A stretch of DNA of 14,599 nucleotides from Candidatus Gastranaerophilales bacterium. Lineage in GTDB: Bacteria; Cyanobacteriota; Vampirovibrionia; Gastranaerophilales; Gastranaerophilaceae. The stretch lies in the NCBI GenBank assembly GCA_944323495.1, contig CALUSZ010000163.1:1-14599 (forward strand), in the 5' to 3' direction. Position numbers and translations under genes: made by a program. Below the pieces are notes generated by a model. It did not search any database and was not told the origin of the DNA. It saw only the letters and a program-made list of their open reading frames with translations. This document shows, in pieces, positions 1-7,235 of the stretch (its first letter is position 1; each line of letters starts with the position of its first letter).

Positions 1-1207
1 CTTCAATATAATCTCTATATTGTGCGGCAGGAAGATTTGCAGGATTATCAATCTCAACGACTTCACCGTTCGTTTTATGCACTTTATATACAACAGAAGG
101 TGCTGTTGTAACTATTGATAAATCGTATTCCCTCTCAAGCCTTTCCTGCGCAATTTCCATATGCAGCATTCCCAAAAACCCGCACCGGAATCCAAACCCC
201 AGAGCGCTTGAGGTTTCAGGCTCAAATGTAATAGAGCTGTCCGAAAGCTTAAGTTTTTCTAAAGCTTCTTTTAGTTCATGGTAATCTTCGTTATCAACCG
301 GATACATGCCGGAAAACACCATTGGAAGAGCTTCCTTATAACCCGGAAGCGGTTCAGCGGCAGGGTTTTCAACATGAGTCACCGTATCGCCTACAAATCT
401 GGTAATCTCTTTTATAGAGCCTGCAAAATATCCTACATCGCCGCAGATAAGTTCATTAACCTGAACCCTGTGGGGAGTAAGATATCCGAGTTCAACAATC
501 TCATACTCTTTGCCGGAAGCCATAAATTTAACCTTATCGCCCAGCTTCATTTTTCCGTCCATTATCTTAAAGAAACAGAGAGTTCCCAGATACGGGTCAT
601 AGGCGCTGTCAAAAACTAACGCTCTTAATGGTTTTTCTGAAGTATCAGCAGGCGGAGGCACAAATTCAACTATTGCTTCCAAAACTTTATCAATCCCTAC
701 TCCGGTTTTTGCACTCACAGGAATTGCCATAGATGTATCAATACCTAAAATTTCTTCGATTTCTTCCTTAACCCTTTCTACATCAGCAGAAGGAAGATCA
801 ATTTTGTTTATAACCGGAATAATCTCAAGGTTTTGTTCGATTGCCATATAAACATTTGCTAAAGTCTGCGCTTCAACCCCCTGTGTTGCATCTACAATTA
901 AAAGCGCACCTTCGCAGGCTGCAAGCGAGCGTGAAACTTCATAAGAAAAATCAACGTGCCCCGGAGTATCAATAAGATTAAAAATATATTTTTCGCCATT
1001 CTTGGCTGTATAGTTCATTCTTGCGGCATTAAGCTTAATCGTAATTCCGCGTTCACGCTCAATATCCATGGTATCTAAAAGCTGGTTTTGCATATCACGC
1101 TCCGCAATAGTTCCTGTAGCTTCCAGAAGCCGGTCTGCAAGAGTGGATTTACCGTGGTCAATATGAGCTATTATACAAAAATTCCTTACATTATCTCTAT
1201 ATTTCAT
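1..1207 (-). CDS. lepA: Elongation factor 4 (LepA), N-terminal two thirds; runs off the left edge
   Basis: The first 402 codons of a translational GTPase that acts on stalled or mis-translocated ribosomes. The reading frame is open to the window edge, so roughly the last 200 residues (C-terminal domain) lie outside. Visible motifs: P-loop AHIDHGKST at about residues 14-22, switch I GITIK around 54-58, DTPGH at 80-84 with the catalytic His84, NKID at 134-137, and a later SAKTG (G5). The GITIKLNA form together with the start [10 protein letters not shown] is typical of LepA rather than EF-G or EF-Tu. The ATG at 1207 is the first in frame and gives the usual short N-terminus. No Shine-Dalgarno sequence is visible, and a TATAAT box ends only 9 nt before the ATG. 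The gene is divergent from the phosphatase at 1271. Confidence 0.96.
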   Translation of the reverse strand, partial: MKYRDNVRNFCIIAHIDHGKSTLADRLLEATGTIAERDMQNQLLDTMDIERERGITIKLNAARMNYTAKNGEKYIFNLIDTPGHVDFSYEVSRSLAACEGALLIVDATQGVEAQTLANVYMAIEQNLEIIPVINKIDLPSADVERVKEEIEEILGIDTSMAIPVSAKTGVGIDKVLEAIVEFVPPPADTSEKPLRALVFDSAYDPYLGTLCFFKIMDGKMKLGDKVKFMASGKEYEIVELGYLTPHRVQVNELICGDVGYFAGSIKEITRFVGDTVTHVENPAAEPLPGYKEALPMVFSGMYPVDNEDYHELKEALEKLKLSDSSITFEPETSSALGFGFRCGFLGMLHMEIAQERLEREYDLSIVTTAPSVVYKVHKTNGEVVEIDNPANLPAAQYRDYIE

Positions 1208-1216
1208 AATATTTTT

Positions 1217-1222
1217 ATTATA
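1217..1222 (-). promoter_or_regulatory. -10 box of lepA, nearly leaderless
   Basis: On the minus strand this reads TATAAT, preceded directly by TG, and ends 9 nt before the lepA ATG. Counting 7 nt to the start site places transcription about 3 nt upstream of the start codon. I see no convincing -35 box. Confidence 0.55.
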
Positions 1223-1245
1223 CATGAAAAAAAGCGGGTTTGTTG

Positions 1246-1251
1246 TATAAT
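1246..1251 (+). promoter_or_regulatory. -10 box of the PPP phosphatase gene
   Basis: TATAAT preceded by TG. The predicted start site near 1258 leaves a leader of about 13 nt that holds the Shine-Dalgarno sequence AGGGGA (1261-1266) before the ATG at 1271. The 13-mer TGTATAATCATAT here (1244-1256) is repeated exactly at the mazG promoter (2693-2705). Confidence 0.55.
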
Positions 1252-1270
1252 CATATTGTAAGGGGATTTT

Positions 1271-1903
1271 ATGCCGAGATATATTGCAATAACAGACATT
1301 CATGGAGAGTCAAAAAAGCTAGAGAGTGTTCTTTCACAAATAGATATAAAACCCGATGATATTTTTGTTTTTATGGGGGATTATATTGATAGAGGCCCTG
1401 ATTCAAAGGGTGTTGTTGATAGAATTATAAAACAATCAGAGACAAACAAATGCGTCTATCTTATAGGCTCTCACGAATATGCCCTTCTGCATTCACCTTC
1501 TGATGATTATTACAAATACCTGTTCGATAACTACGGCGGACCGGCTACCATCAGAAGCTACGGAAGTTTTGATAATATTTTCAGAATACACGGAGATTTT
1601 TTTAAGAGTTTGAAGTTTTATTACCTAACCGACAAATACCTTTTTGTTCATGCAGGTATTAACCCAGATTACTCATTAGAGAATCAAAATGAAGTTGATA
1701 TGGTGTATATAAGAGGAAAATTTATTTATTCAAAACACAAACTCCCGCAAAAAATAATCTTCGGGCATACGGAATTTGATGAGCCGCTCATTCAGGAAGA
1801 CAAAATCTGTATAGATTTAGGGTGTGGAAAATATCCGAATGCACATCTCTGCGCACTTATACTGGATGAAAACGGCGGAGAAAAATTTATTTATTCTAAA
1901 TAA
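1271..1903 (+). CDS. PPP-family metallophosphatase (serine/threonine protein phosphatase-like) with variant GSHE motif
   Basis: A 210-residue calcineurin-like phosphoesterase of the bacterial PPP group (relatives: lambda phosphatase, PrpA/PrpB). Members of this family hydrolyse phosphoprotein or small phosphate esters at a two-metal centre. Motifs in order: D9-I-H11-G, G36-D-Y-I-D40-R-G, then G66-S67-H68-E69 where the family has GNHE, then V-H127-A-G and G-H166-T followed by IDLGCG. All metal-ligand positions except Asn67 are present. The family Asn bridges metal and phosphate, so Ser here should weaken catalysis or change metal use. No signal peptide, so cytosolic. An AGGGGA ribosome site lies 4 nt upstream of the ATG. 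The substrate is unknown. ApaH-type activity is less likely because the protein lacks the longer ApaH C-terminus. Confidence 0.88.
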   Translation: MPRYIAITDIHGESKKLESVLSQIDIKPDDIFVFMGDYIDRGPDSKGVVDRIIKQSETNKCVYLIGSHEYALLHSPSDDYYKYLFDNYGGPATIRSYGSFDNIFRIHGDFFKSLKFYYLTDKYLFVHAGINPDYSLENQNEVDMVYIRGKFIYSKHKLPQKIIFGHTEFDEPLIQEDKICIDLGCGKYPNAHLCALILDENGGEKFIYSK

Positions 1904-1989
1904 TGTAAAGTATTGTTACAAGAAGGCAATTTTTTTTACGCCAAAAACTTTATATATATGTGTGTGAATAATAATGGAGTGTGTACAAA

Positions 1990-2667
1990 ATGAGTTACAG
2001 CAATACAATGTCTGCGCCATATGCTCAACAATATCCGGCTTACCCTCTGCCGCAGCAGAAAAGCAAATCCGGAAGCGGAACTGTTTTTGGCATGATGACT
2101 TTAGGAGCATTAGGCGGCGGAACTGTAGGGTACTTGATGAACAGAAAACCAATCAACAGCGACGGAAAAGCAAGTGATTATTTTGCAAAACAGGTATCTG
2201 AAAATTTGATTAAAGCTGACAGCAAAACTAAAGAATTCCATAAACAAATTAATGAAATATTAAAAAAAATTGATGGCGTAAAAGATTCTGCAGACTTAAA
2301 AAAACTTTTCGACAAAAATAAAGAAGCTGCTGATGATTTATGCAGGGGATTATATGCATCAAAAGATGATGTAGTCAAAATGGTTTCTTCTGACAATATT
2401 AAATCTGTAAAGGAAAAAATTAAAAACATGTTAAAAAGTTCAAATGAATTTATGTATCAACATTCCAAAAATATTATAGAAAAATGCTGGGATAAGGATA
2501 CAAAAGAATTCATAAAACCGGATTCTGTAAGCCAGAAAATTTTTGATATTATAAAAAATACCAAATCTAAAGGCCAGTGGCAAAAAGCTCTAAAATACGG
2601 AGGCATTACAGCAGGTGTAATGGGGGCTTTAACTATCGCATATAAAATGATAACCCCTCAGAGGTAA
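1990..2667 (+). CDS. Protein of unknown function with a glycine-rich hydrophobic segment at each end
   Basis: 225 residues, not recognised as a known family. The head (residues 2-23) is rich in Tyr, Pro and Gln. Residues 31-50 form a glycine-zipper-like hydrophobic stretch (GMMTLGALGGGTVGYLM). The middle (about 55-200) is a charged, Lys-rich, probably helical region without cysteine pairs or catalytic signatures. Residues 204-218 are again hydrophobic and glycine-containing (GGITAGVMGALTIAY), followed by a short basic tail. There is no cleavable signal peptide because the first hydrophobic segment is internal. The ATG at 1990 is preferred over an in-frame GTG at 1981 because GGAG (1976-1979) is 10 nt from the ATG but 1 nt from the GTG. 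It looks membrane-associated or membrane-inserting by inference. It lies alone between the phosphatase and mazG. Confidence 0.75.
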   Translation: MSYSNTMSAPYAQQYPAYPLPQQKSKSGSGTVFGMMTLGALGGGTVGYLMNRKPINSDGKASDYFAKQVSENLIKADSKTKEFHKQINEILKKIDGVKDSADLKKLFDKNKEAADDLCRGLYASKDDVVKMVSSDNIKSVKEKIKNMLKSSNEFMYQHSKNIIEKCWDKDTKEFIKPDSVSQKIFDIIKNTKSKGQWQKALKYGGITAGVMGALTIAYKMITPQR

Positions 2668-2694
2668 TATATAGTTTTTTAAAATTCAGTACTG

Positions 2695-2700
2695 TATAAT
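2695..2700 (+). promoter_or_regulatory. -10 box of mazG, leaderless arrangement
   Basis: TATAAT preceded by TG, ending 7 nt before the mazG ATG at 2708. The predicted start site (2707-2708) coincides with the start codon, and no Shine-Dalgarno sequence is present. Shares TGTATAATCATAT with the phosphatase promoter. Confidence 0.55.
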
Positions 2701-2707
2701 CATATAT

Positions 2708-3505
2708 ATGAAATATCCGAATTTAGAAAAACTTGTAGATATTATTGCTGTTTTAAGGAGTGAAAACGGCTGTCAATGGGATAGAGAACAGACTCATAAA
2801 TCGCTGCGCCCGAATATGCTGGAAGAAGCTTATGAAGCGGTTGATGCTATAGATGACGGTAATATTACGAATCTCAGGGAAGAATTAGGTGATGTACTTT
2901 TGCAAGTAGTACTGCACGCACAGATTGCAAAAGACGACGGTGATTTTGATATTGAAGATGTTGCAAAAGAATTAAGCGATAAGCTGATACACAGACACCC
3001 GCATGTTTTCGGAAATCAAAAAGTTAATTCGACACAGGATATTCTTGATAACTGGGATAAATTAAAGAAAGAAGAAAAAACTTACAGAAAATCCGTGCTG
3101 GATGGAATCTCCAAATCCCAATCCGCCTTGATGTCCGCACAAAAAATAAGCAAAAAAGTTGTAAAAGTCGGATTTGAATGGGATTCTGTTGAAAGCCTTA
3201 AAGAGTGTATTAAATCTGAATACGAAGAGTTTGAAGAAGCTGTAAAATCCGGCGACAAAGATAAAATGGAAGATGAGATGGGTGACATCTTCTTTGCAAC
3301 AGTTAATCTTGCAAGATGGTACAAGATTGATGCTGAGCAGGCATTATTAAGAGCTAATAAAAAATTCACCAAACGGTTTAAGAAAATGGAAGAACTCAAA
3401 GAAAAACCATTTGAAGAATATACATATGAGGAATTTAACGAGCTCTGGAAACGTGCTAAAGTCGGGGTAAATGAGGGGGTAAATGAGGTAAATGAGGAGA
3501 AATAA
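2708..3505 (+). CDS. mazG: Nucleoside triphosphate pyrophosphohydrolase MazG
   Basis: A 265-residue protein with the tandem MazG-domain layout and length of the E. coli enzyme (263 aa). It hydrolyses (d)NTPs to NMP and pyrophosphate in the cytosol, in nucleotide-pool cleaning or the stringent response. Domain 1 holds the Mg-binding EExxE...ExxD signature (E39, E40, E43, E59, D62) after the family start LRSENGCQWDREQTHKSLRPNMLEEAYE. The second domain contains KVGFEWDS, then EYEEFEEA and DEMGDIFFA around residues 170-200. Just after the conserved end ELWKRAK there is a C-terminal tail GVNEGVNEVNEEK encoded by a tandem 12-bp DNA repeat, not part of the usual enzyme. Translation probably starts on a leaderless mRNA. 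The tail's GAGGAG serves as ribosome site for the next gene, which starts directly after the mazG stop codon. Confidence 0.95.
   Translation: MKYPNLEKLVDIIAVLRSENGCQWDREQTHKSLRPNMLEEAYEAVDAIDDGNITNLREELGDVLLQVVLHAQIAKDDGDFDIEDVAKELSDKLIHRHPHVFGNQKVNSTQDILDNWDKLKKEEKTYRKSVLDGISKSQSALMSAQKISKKVVKVGFEWDSVESLKECIKSEYEEFEEAVKSGDKDKMEDEMGDIFFATVNLARWYKIDAEQALLRANKKFTKRFKKMEELKEKPFEEYTYEEFNELWKRAKVGVNEGVNEVNEEK
3464..3499 (+). repeat. Tandem GGGGTAAATGAG repeat at the 3' end of mazG
   Basis: Two exact 12-bp copies (3464-3475, 3476-3487), then a 9-bp copy GTAAATGAG (3488-3496) lacking GGG, then GAG. In the mazG frame it reads G-V-N-E twice, then V-N-E-E. The same core occurs in tandem in coaBC (12201-12224) and singly in metG and the prepilin gene. 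The GAGGAG at 3494-3499 is also the Shine-Dalgarno sequence of the parvulin gene, 6 nt before its ATG. Confidence 0.85.
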
Positions 3506-3850
3506 ATGATTAAAAAAATATTGGTTTTGATATTAATGCTTTGCGGCATACAAGCATTTGCAGCAGAAGATTTCAGCACGGTATGCGCTAATCACATTCT
3601 TGTTCCGACGGAAGCAGATGCAATTAAACTTAAAAGCCAGATTAATAATTTTGATGATTTTAAATATTATGCACGTATTTATTCAAAATGTCCGTCCGGC
3701 AAAAATGGCGGAGACTTGGGCTGTTTCCAGAGAGGACAGATGGTAAAACCGTTTGAAGAAGCTGCTTTTAATGGTAATATCGGCGAAGTTTCAGAGCCGG
3801 TTGAAACACAATTTGGCTATCACCTGCTCTGGGTTACAAAGAAATATTAA
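3506..3850 (+). CDS. Exported single-domain parvulin-type peptidyl-prolyl isomerase
   Basis: 114 residues: a signal peptide (MIKK then a hydrophobic core, likely cut after AFA near residue 19) followed by one rotamase domain. Parvulins catalyse cis-trans isomerisation of Xaa-Pro bonds and assist folding of exported proteins. Family signatures: NHILV (His30), GGDLGCF (68-74), the G-Q-M-V-K-P-F-E-E-A-A-F stretch (77-88), GEVSEPVETQFGYHLL with His106. The exported domain has Cys27, Cys62 and Cys73. There is no chaperone domain as in SurA or PrsA, so this resembles a stand-alone PpiC domain placed outside the membrane. The start immediately follows the mazG stop, with GAGGAG inside mazG as ribosome site, so translation is coupled to mazG. 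Confidence 0.9.
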   Translation: MIKKILVLILMLCGIQAFAAEDFSTVCANHILVPTEADAIKLKSQINNFDDFKYYARIYSKCPSGKNGGDLGCFQRGQMVKPFEEAAFNGNIGEVSEPVETQFGYHLLWVTKKY

Positions 3851-3861
3851 TTTTTTTGTAA

Positions 3862-3867
3862 TATAAT
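3862..3867 (+). promoter_or_regulatory. -10 box of the DMT transporter gene, leaderless arrangement
   Basis: TATAAT ending 6 nt before the ATG at 3874, so the +1 base falls on the start codon. A T-run at 3851-3857 lies just upstream. No Shine-Dalgarno sequence is visible. Confidence 0.5.
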
Positions 3868-3873
3868 ATCAAT

Positions 3874-4767
3874 ATGAAGAATAGAATTCTGGGGAATCTT
3901 GCACTTATATTGACAGCTATCATCTGGGGCTTATCTTTTGTTGCCCAGAGAGAAGGTATGGAACATGTAGGCCCGTTTACTTTTAATACAGTCAGGAGTT
4001 TTTTAGGCGGGCTTAGTCTCTTACCTGTAATTGCATGGGTAAAATTATCTAAACCTGATAAGAGAACTAAAAGAATGAAACGGTTTCAGCACATAAATCT
4101 TGCAAGAGCAGGGATTGGCTGCGGAGTTTCATTATTCTTAGCAATGAGTGTACAGCAGTATTGTATGCAGTATGTTACAGCAGGAAAGGCCGGATTTATC
4201 TCTGCTTTATATGTAGTTTTTGTACCGCTGGTTGCTGTTTTGCAGGGAGATAAACTTAGTAAAAAAGTAATTGTAAGCGTGTGCCTTGCTGTACTTGGTT
4301 TATATCTCTTATGCTATAAAGCAGGCGGCGGATTCAATGCATACGATATACTCCTCCTATTCGGTTCATTCTTCTATGGATTGCAAATACTTATAGTCAA
4401 CTATTATTCAGAGCGGGTTAATGCTGTAAAAACCTGCTGCGTACAATTTTTTACGGTTGGAATTCTATCTGCACTGTTAATGTTTATGTTTGAAACACCT
4501 ACAATTGCGTCAATAATAGCCTGCAGAGTTTCGATTTTTGTTGCGGGTATATTAACCTGCGGAGTTGCTTATACTCTGCAAATATACGGCCAAAAATACA
4601 CCCAGCCGACCGTTGCATCTTTGATTCTTTGTCTGGAATCAGTTTTCGCGGTGATTGGAGGAACATTAATCTTAGGCGAAACAATGATTCCGAAAGAAAT
4701 ACTGGGTTGTATTTTTATGATATCAGCCGTAATTTTATCCAACCTGCAGTCTGCTAAACAAAATTAA
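3874..4767 (+). CDS. DMT superfamily transporter with two EamA domains
   Basis: 297 residues with about ten predicted transmembrane helices in two EamA repeats, the usual size for the family (RhaT/YdcZ-like exporters of metabolites or amino acids). The start has the family signature G-N-L-A-L-I-L-T-A-I-I-W-G-L-S-F-V. The first repeat ends around GLYLLCYK, a charged or loop segment AGGGFNAYD follows, and the second repeat includes L-C-L-E-S-V-F-A-V-I-G-G and the terminal L-G-E-T-M-I-P-K-E-I-L-G-C motif typical of EamA ends. Substrate cannot be read from the sequence. It converges on the aldo/keto reductase gene with a 4-base overlap (4764-4767). Leaderless start inferred from the -10 box 6 nt upstream. 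Confidence 0.9.
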   Translation: MKNRILGNLALILTAIIWGLSFVAQREGMEHVGPFTFNTVRSFLGGLSLLPVIAWVKLSKPDKRTKRMKRFQHINLARAGIGCGVSLFLAMSVQQYCMQYVTAGKAGFISALYVVFVPLVAVLQGDKLSKKVIVSVCLAVLGLYLLCYKAGGGFNAYDILLLFGSFFYGLQILIVNYYSERVNAVKTCCVQFFTVGILSALLMFMFETPTIASIIACRVSIFVAGILTCGVAYTLQIYGQKYTQPTVASLILCLESVFAVIGGTLILGETMIPKEILGCIFMISAVILSNLQSAKQN

Positions 4768-5768
4768 TTTTTAAACTCTCTGGCTTTTACTGAACCTAAT
4801 TTATGGATATCTTCATCGGTTCTATTTCCGTAGATTGTAATTTTATTTAGTTCTGACTCGATATTATTAAACTCCTCATCAGTCAAAACAATATCTGCAG
4901 CCCCAAGATTTTCAATAACCCTTTCATCTTTTCTCATGCCGGGTATAGGCACAACATGAGGGTACTTGTGGAGCATCCAGCCAAGCGAAATTTGAGCAGG
5001 AGTAATCCCTTTTTTATCTGCTACAGCGTGCAATAAATCTAATAACGGCTGGTTCTTTTCAACATTTTCCGGCGCAAAGCGTGTTATTACCCGTCTTACG
5101 TCATCACCTTTATATACATTATCTTTATTATATTTTCCGGACAAGAATCCACTTGCCATCGGAGAAAACGCAACAAAACCAATATTTAATTCTTTGCAAA
5201 GAGGAATTACATCACGCTCAAACATTCTCTCCATCATGGAGTATTCACTCTGTATAGCGGTTAGTGGAGTAACAGCGTGCGCTTTTTTTATCTGTTCAAC
5301 AGTAGATTGAGACTGCCCCCAGGCGCGGATTTTACCCTCTTTAATAAACTCGCCCATTAATTCGGCAACCTCTTCGACATTAGAATCCAGCGGAACACGG
5401 TGTTCATAATATATATCAATATAATCTGTCTGCAAGCGTTTCAAAGAATCATTGAGCGCATTCGTAATTCCCTTCCGACTCAACTTGCCCTCCGGGATTT
5501 CCTGCCCCGGCTGAAAAACCGGAACAAATTTGGTGGTCAAAATAATTTTGTCCCTGAAAGGTTTAATAGCTTTTCCCACAAGTTCCTCATTTACGTAAGG
5601 ACCGTAAGCTTCCGCTGTATCAAACAATGTACAGCCTAAATCATAAGCTTTTCTCATAAGCCTTATAGATTCTTCTTCCGGAGGAAGTTCCCCATATCCG
5701 TGTGAAAACCCCATACAGCCCATACCGACTGCACTTACTTCAATATCTCCTAGTTTTCTGTATTTCAT
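4764..5768 (-). CDS. Aldo/keto reductase (AKR13-like)
   Basis: 334 residues, the full TIM-barrel length for NAD(P)H-dependent aldo/keto reductases. The catalytic tetrad is intact: D50 and Y55 in FDTAEAYG, K80 in TTKF, H123 in YYEHRVP. Further markers: start KYRKLGDIEVSAVGMGCMG, LKRLQTDYIDIYYEHRV, IQSEYSMMER, AFSPMASGFLSGKY, and VVPIPGMRK near the cofactor 2'-phosphate site. These fit the AKR13/YajO-like group that reduces small aldehydes; the real substrate is unknown. Ribosome site AAAGGAA sits just upstream. It follows the TetR remnant by 18 nt on the same strand, an arrangement typical of a reductase controlled by its neighbour regulator. Confidence 0.93.
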   Translation of the reverse strand: MKYRKLGDIEVSAVGMGCMGFSHGYGELPPEEESIRLMRKAYDLGCTLFDTAEAYGPYVNEELVGKAIKPFRDKIILTTKFVPVFQPGQEIPEGKLSRKGITNALNDSLKRLQTDYIDIYYEHRVPLDSNVEEVAELMGEFIKEGKIRAWGQSQSTVEQIKKAHAVTPLTAIQSEYSMMERMFERDVIPLCKELNIGFVAFSPMASGFLSGKYNKDNVYKGDDVRRVITRFAPENVEKNQPLLDLLHAVADKKGITPAQISLGWMLHKYPHVVPIPGMRKDERVIENLGAADIVLTDEEFNNIESELNKITIYGNRTDEDIHKLGSVKAREFKN

Positions 5769-5786
5769 AATAAAATTCCTTTCTTT

Positions 5787-6155
5787 TTAGTTACAAATAT
5801 ATTGTTTTATAAGAGCATTAAGCTGAACCCTGCAAAACCTTTCTGTCCACTCAAGCGGTTCAAATTTGCCGTCCGACATACACCAGCAAGTCATCATGCC
5901 ATATAGTTCACAGATTATAATATGAGTCAAATCTTCGACCGGAGTGTCCTTAGTTAATTCGCCGTTATCCACGGCATTTTGAAGAATACCCATCAGCATC
6001 TCAACATCATAAGCCAACTTTTGATAATCCTTGTTCTCATCAGCACTCTTAGGATCAAGAACATCTTTTGTCCACTGCCTGCAAACCTCAATCCCGCAAG
6101 ATTCTACGCATTCCATAAAACGGTGAAGGATAACATATCGTTGACTAAAAGTCAA
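5787..6155 (-). pseudogene. TetR-family regulator remnant lacking the DNA-binding domain
   Basis: The longest frame (122 codons from a TTG at 6155) matches only the ligand-binding C-terminal half of a TetR/AcrR regulator: helices YVILHRFMECVESCGIEVCRQW, then LAYDVEMLMGILQNAVDNGELTKDTPVEDLTHIIICELYGMM, ending ERFCRVQLNALIKQY. A normal member has about 190-200 residues with a helix-turn-helix in the first 50. Upstream in frame only 11 more sense codons exist before a TAA at 6191-6189, and that DNA is already occupied by the HNH-like gene's 3' end. No good start codon or ribosome site is present (TTG, or ATG at 6116). So the N-terminal half appears lost, probably by rearrangement. A short effector-binding protein remains possible. 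Confidence 0.7.
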
Positions 6156-6170
6156 TGACCCTAAGTCATT
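6141..6170. repeat. Two overlapping inverted repeats at the TetR/HNH junction
   Basis: TTGACT-AAA-AGTCAA (6141-6155) and AATGAC-CCTAA-GTCATT (6154-6170) share two bases. The second contains the stop codon of the HNH-like gene. They could be an operator, a weak pair of alternative hairpins behind the HNH-like gene, or a recombination scar. Only four T residues follow on the minus strand, so a strong intrinsic terminator is unlikely. Confidence 0.6.
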
Positions 6171-7212
6171 TTCTTCTTTTTCGATGCATTAATACTTTGT
6201 TTTCTCTAACAGCATTTTTTGCAGAATCTTCTGAGTACTTATATTTTGATAAATCCAAAATAATGCTTCCCTCAGATTCCTTCTCCAGTGCACTTTTCAT
6301 CTGGTATGGATAAGTCTCATAACCCTGAAATCCGCCCTGGTGTATTATTTTTATAATCTGGTTTATATATTTCTGACAATATTTTGGAATATTAGGAAAT
6401 CTCTCAATAAATTTTTTCAACGGGATATTTGCTCTCGTACTGTTGGCATTGCCGGATACGAGCATAAAATTTTTAATATCATTTTCGCCGCCCAGAGAAT
6501 CAGGCTTTATATGTTCTATCGTCCCAACAGATGCCCGCAGCAATCTTTTTGCAATTTCCTGCTGGGTTCTGGAGGAGTACTTTACAATGAATGCGTTGAC
6601 GCTTGTGACAGATGTTGGCAGATAAAGCGCCCTGTCTTTCATCTTATCAAATACTTCTTTTTCTTCTTCAAGCGGATACAAATTATCAAAGGAACTTAAG
6701 AATGTTTTTCTTTTAAAAGTATTTTCTCCAGAATTCTCCAGAATTATTCCCCTGCATTTAGAAGTACGCCTGTGTATTTCCAGAGCCTGCTTGGGTGAAA
6801 GATTTAGGGAGATTTTATCAACATCATCAAGCACATTAAACTCTTCTAATTTAAGTTTTATTAATGCGTCATCATAGTGTTTCTGCAATATCTCCGGCAG
6901 GGTCATCTCGGGATATTTACCGGCATACCCTGTAAACATTCTGTAAATACGCTTTTCTACAGGCTGCATATATTGAGCATATGGGGCAAGTGTCTTAAAC
7001 ACATCTCTTACATTTTTGCAAGCATCAAGCTTATTCTCTACACGCGTTTCTTTTGAAGCAGAAATCATTTTCACGCCAAAATACGGGCATATTATATCAT
7101 TAAACTTTTGGAGTTTTTTTAGCGGGTTACCAGCAGAAGTATTAGCTTTAAAAGCCAATGTTTTGTCTTGAGACGAGTTAAAAATTTTACTTGTTACCGC
7201 TGAAATATACAC
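6166..7212 (-). CDS. HNH-endonuclease-like protein with degenerate zinc motifs
   Basis: 348 residues. The recognisable part is residues 230-265: G-T-I-E233-H234-I-K-P-D-S-L-G-G, then N248, then S-G-N-A-N257-S-T-R260-A-N. This is the spacing of an HNH nuclease core (EH...N...N/H), with the metal-binding His-Asn scaffold largely kept but Asn at the final His position. The zinc-finger cysteines usual in HNH proteins are absent: CPYF (42-45) and SGNANS replace CPxC and CxxCN. The remaining N-terminal 200 residues are helical and unassigned. Near the start is the segment LAFKANTS (19-26). Start GTG at 7212 is supported by AGGGAAA, 8-10 nt upstream. Function is not known; it may be a nuclease or an inactive derivative. 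It ends with a basic tail HRKRRK and overlaps the truncated TetR region. Confidence 0.65.
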   Translation of the reverse strand: MYISAVTSKIFNSSQDKTLAFKANTSAGNPLKKLQKFNDIICPYFGVKMISASKETRVENKLDACKNVRDVFKTLAPYAQYMQPVEKRIYRMFTGYAGKYPEMTLPEILQKHYDDALIKLKLEEFNVLDDVDKISLNLSPKQALEIHRRTSKCRGIILENSGENTFKRKTFLSSFDNLYPLEEEKEVFDKMKDRALYLPTSVTSVNAFIVKYSSRTQQEIAKRLLRASVGTIEHIKPDSLGGENDIKNFMLVSGNANSTRANIPLKKFIERFPNIPKYCQKYINQIIKIIHQGGFQGYETYPYQMKSALEKESEGSIILDLSKYKYSEDSAKNAVRENKVLMHRKRRK

Positions 7213-7235
7213 TATTAATGTTTCCCTGTTTTTAT

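Noticed and set aside
278..619. 113-codon plus-strand frame opposite lepA
   Set aside because: Lies wholly inside the well-supported lepA frame and has no recognisable protein features.
1930..1937. Run of eight T after the phosphatase gene as a terminator
   Set aside because: No stable hairpin precedes it.
1951..1967. TA/TG run upstream of the gene at 1990, as a microsatellite or -10 region
   Set aside because: Too short to call a repeat; a -10 box could be read in several registers, so none was assigned.
1974..2177. 67-codon frame starting at ATG 1974
   Set aside because: Overlaps the better-supported gene at 1990, and its start contains that gene's GGAG ribosome site.
2652..2664. CCTCAGAGG near the end of the gene at 1990 as a terminator stem
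   Set aside because: The symmetric arms would leave a one-base loop, which cannot form a hairpin.
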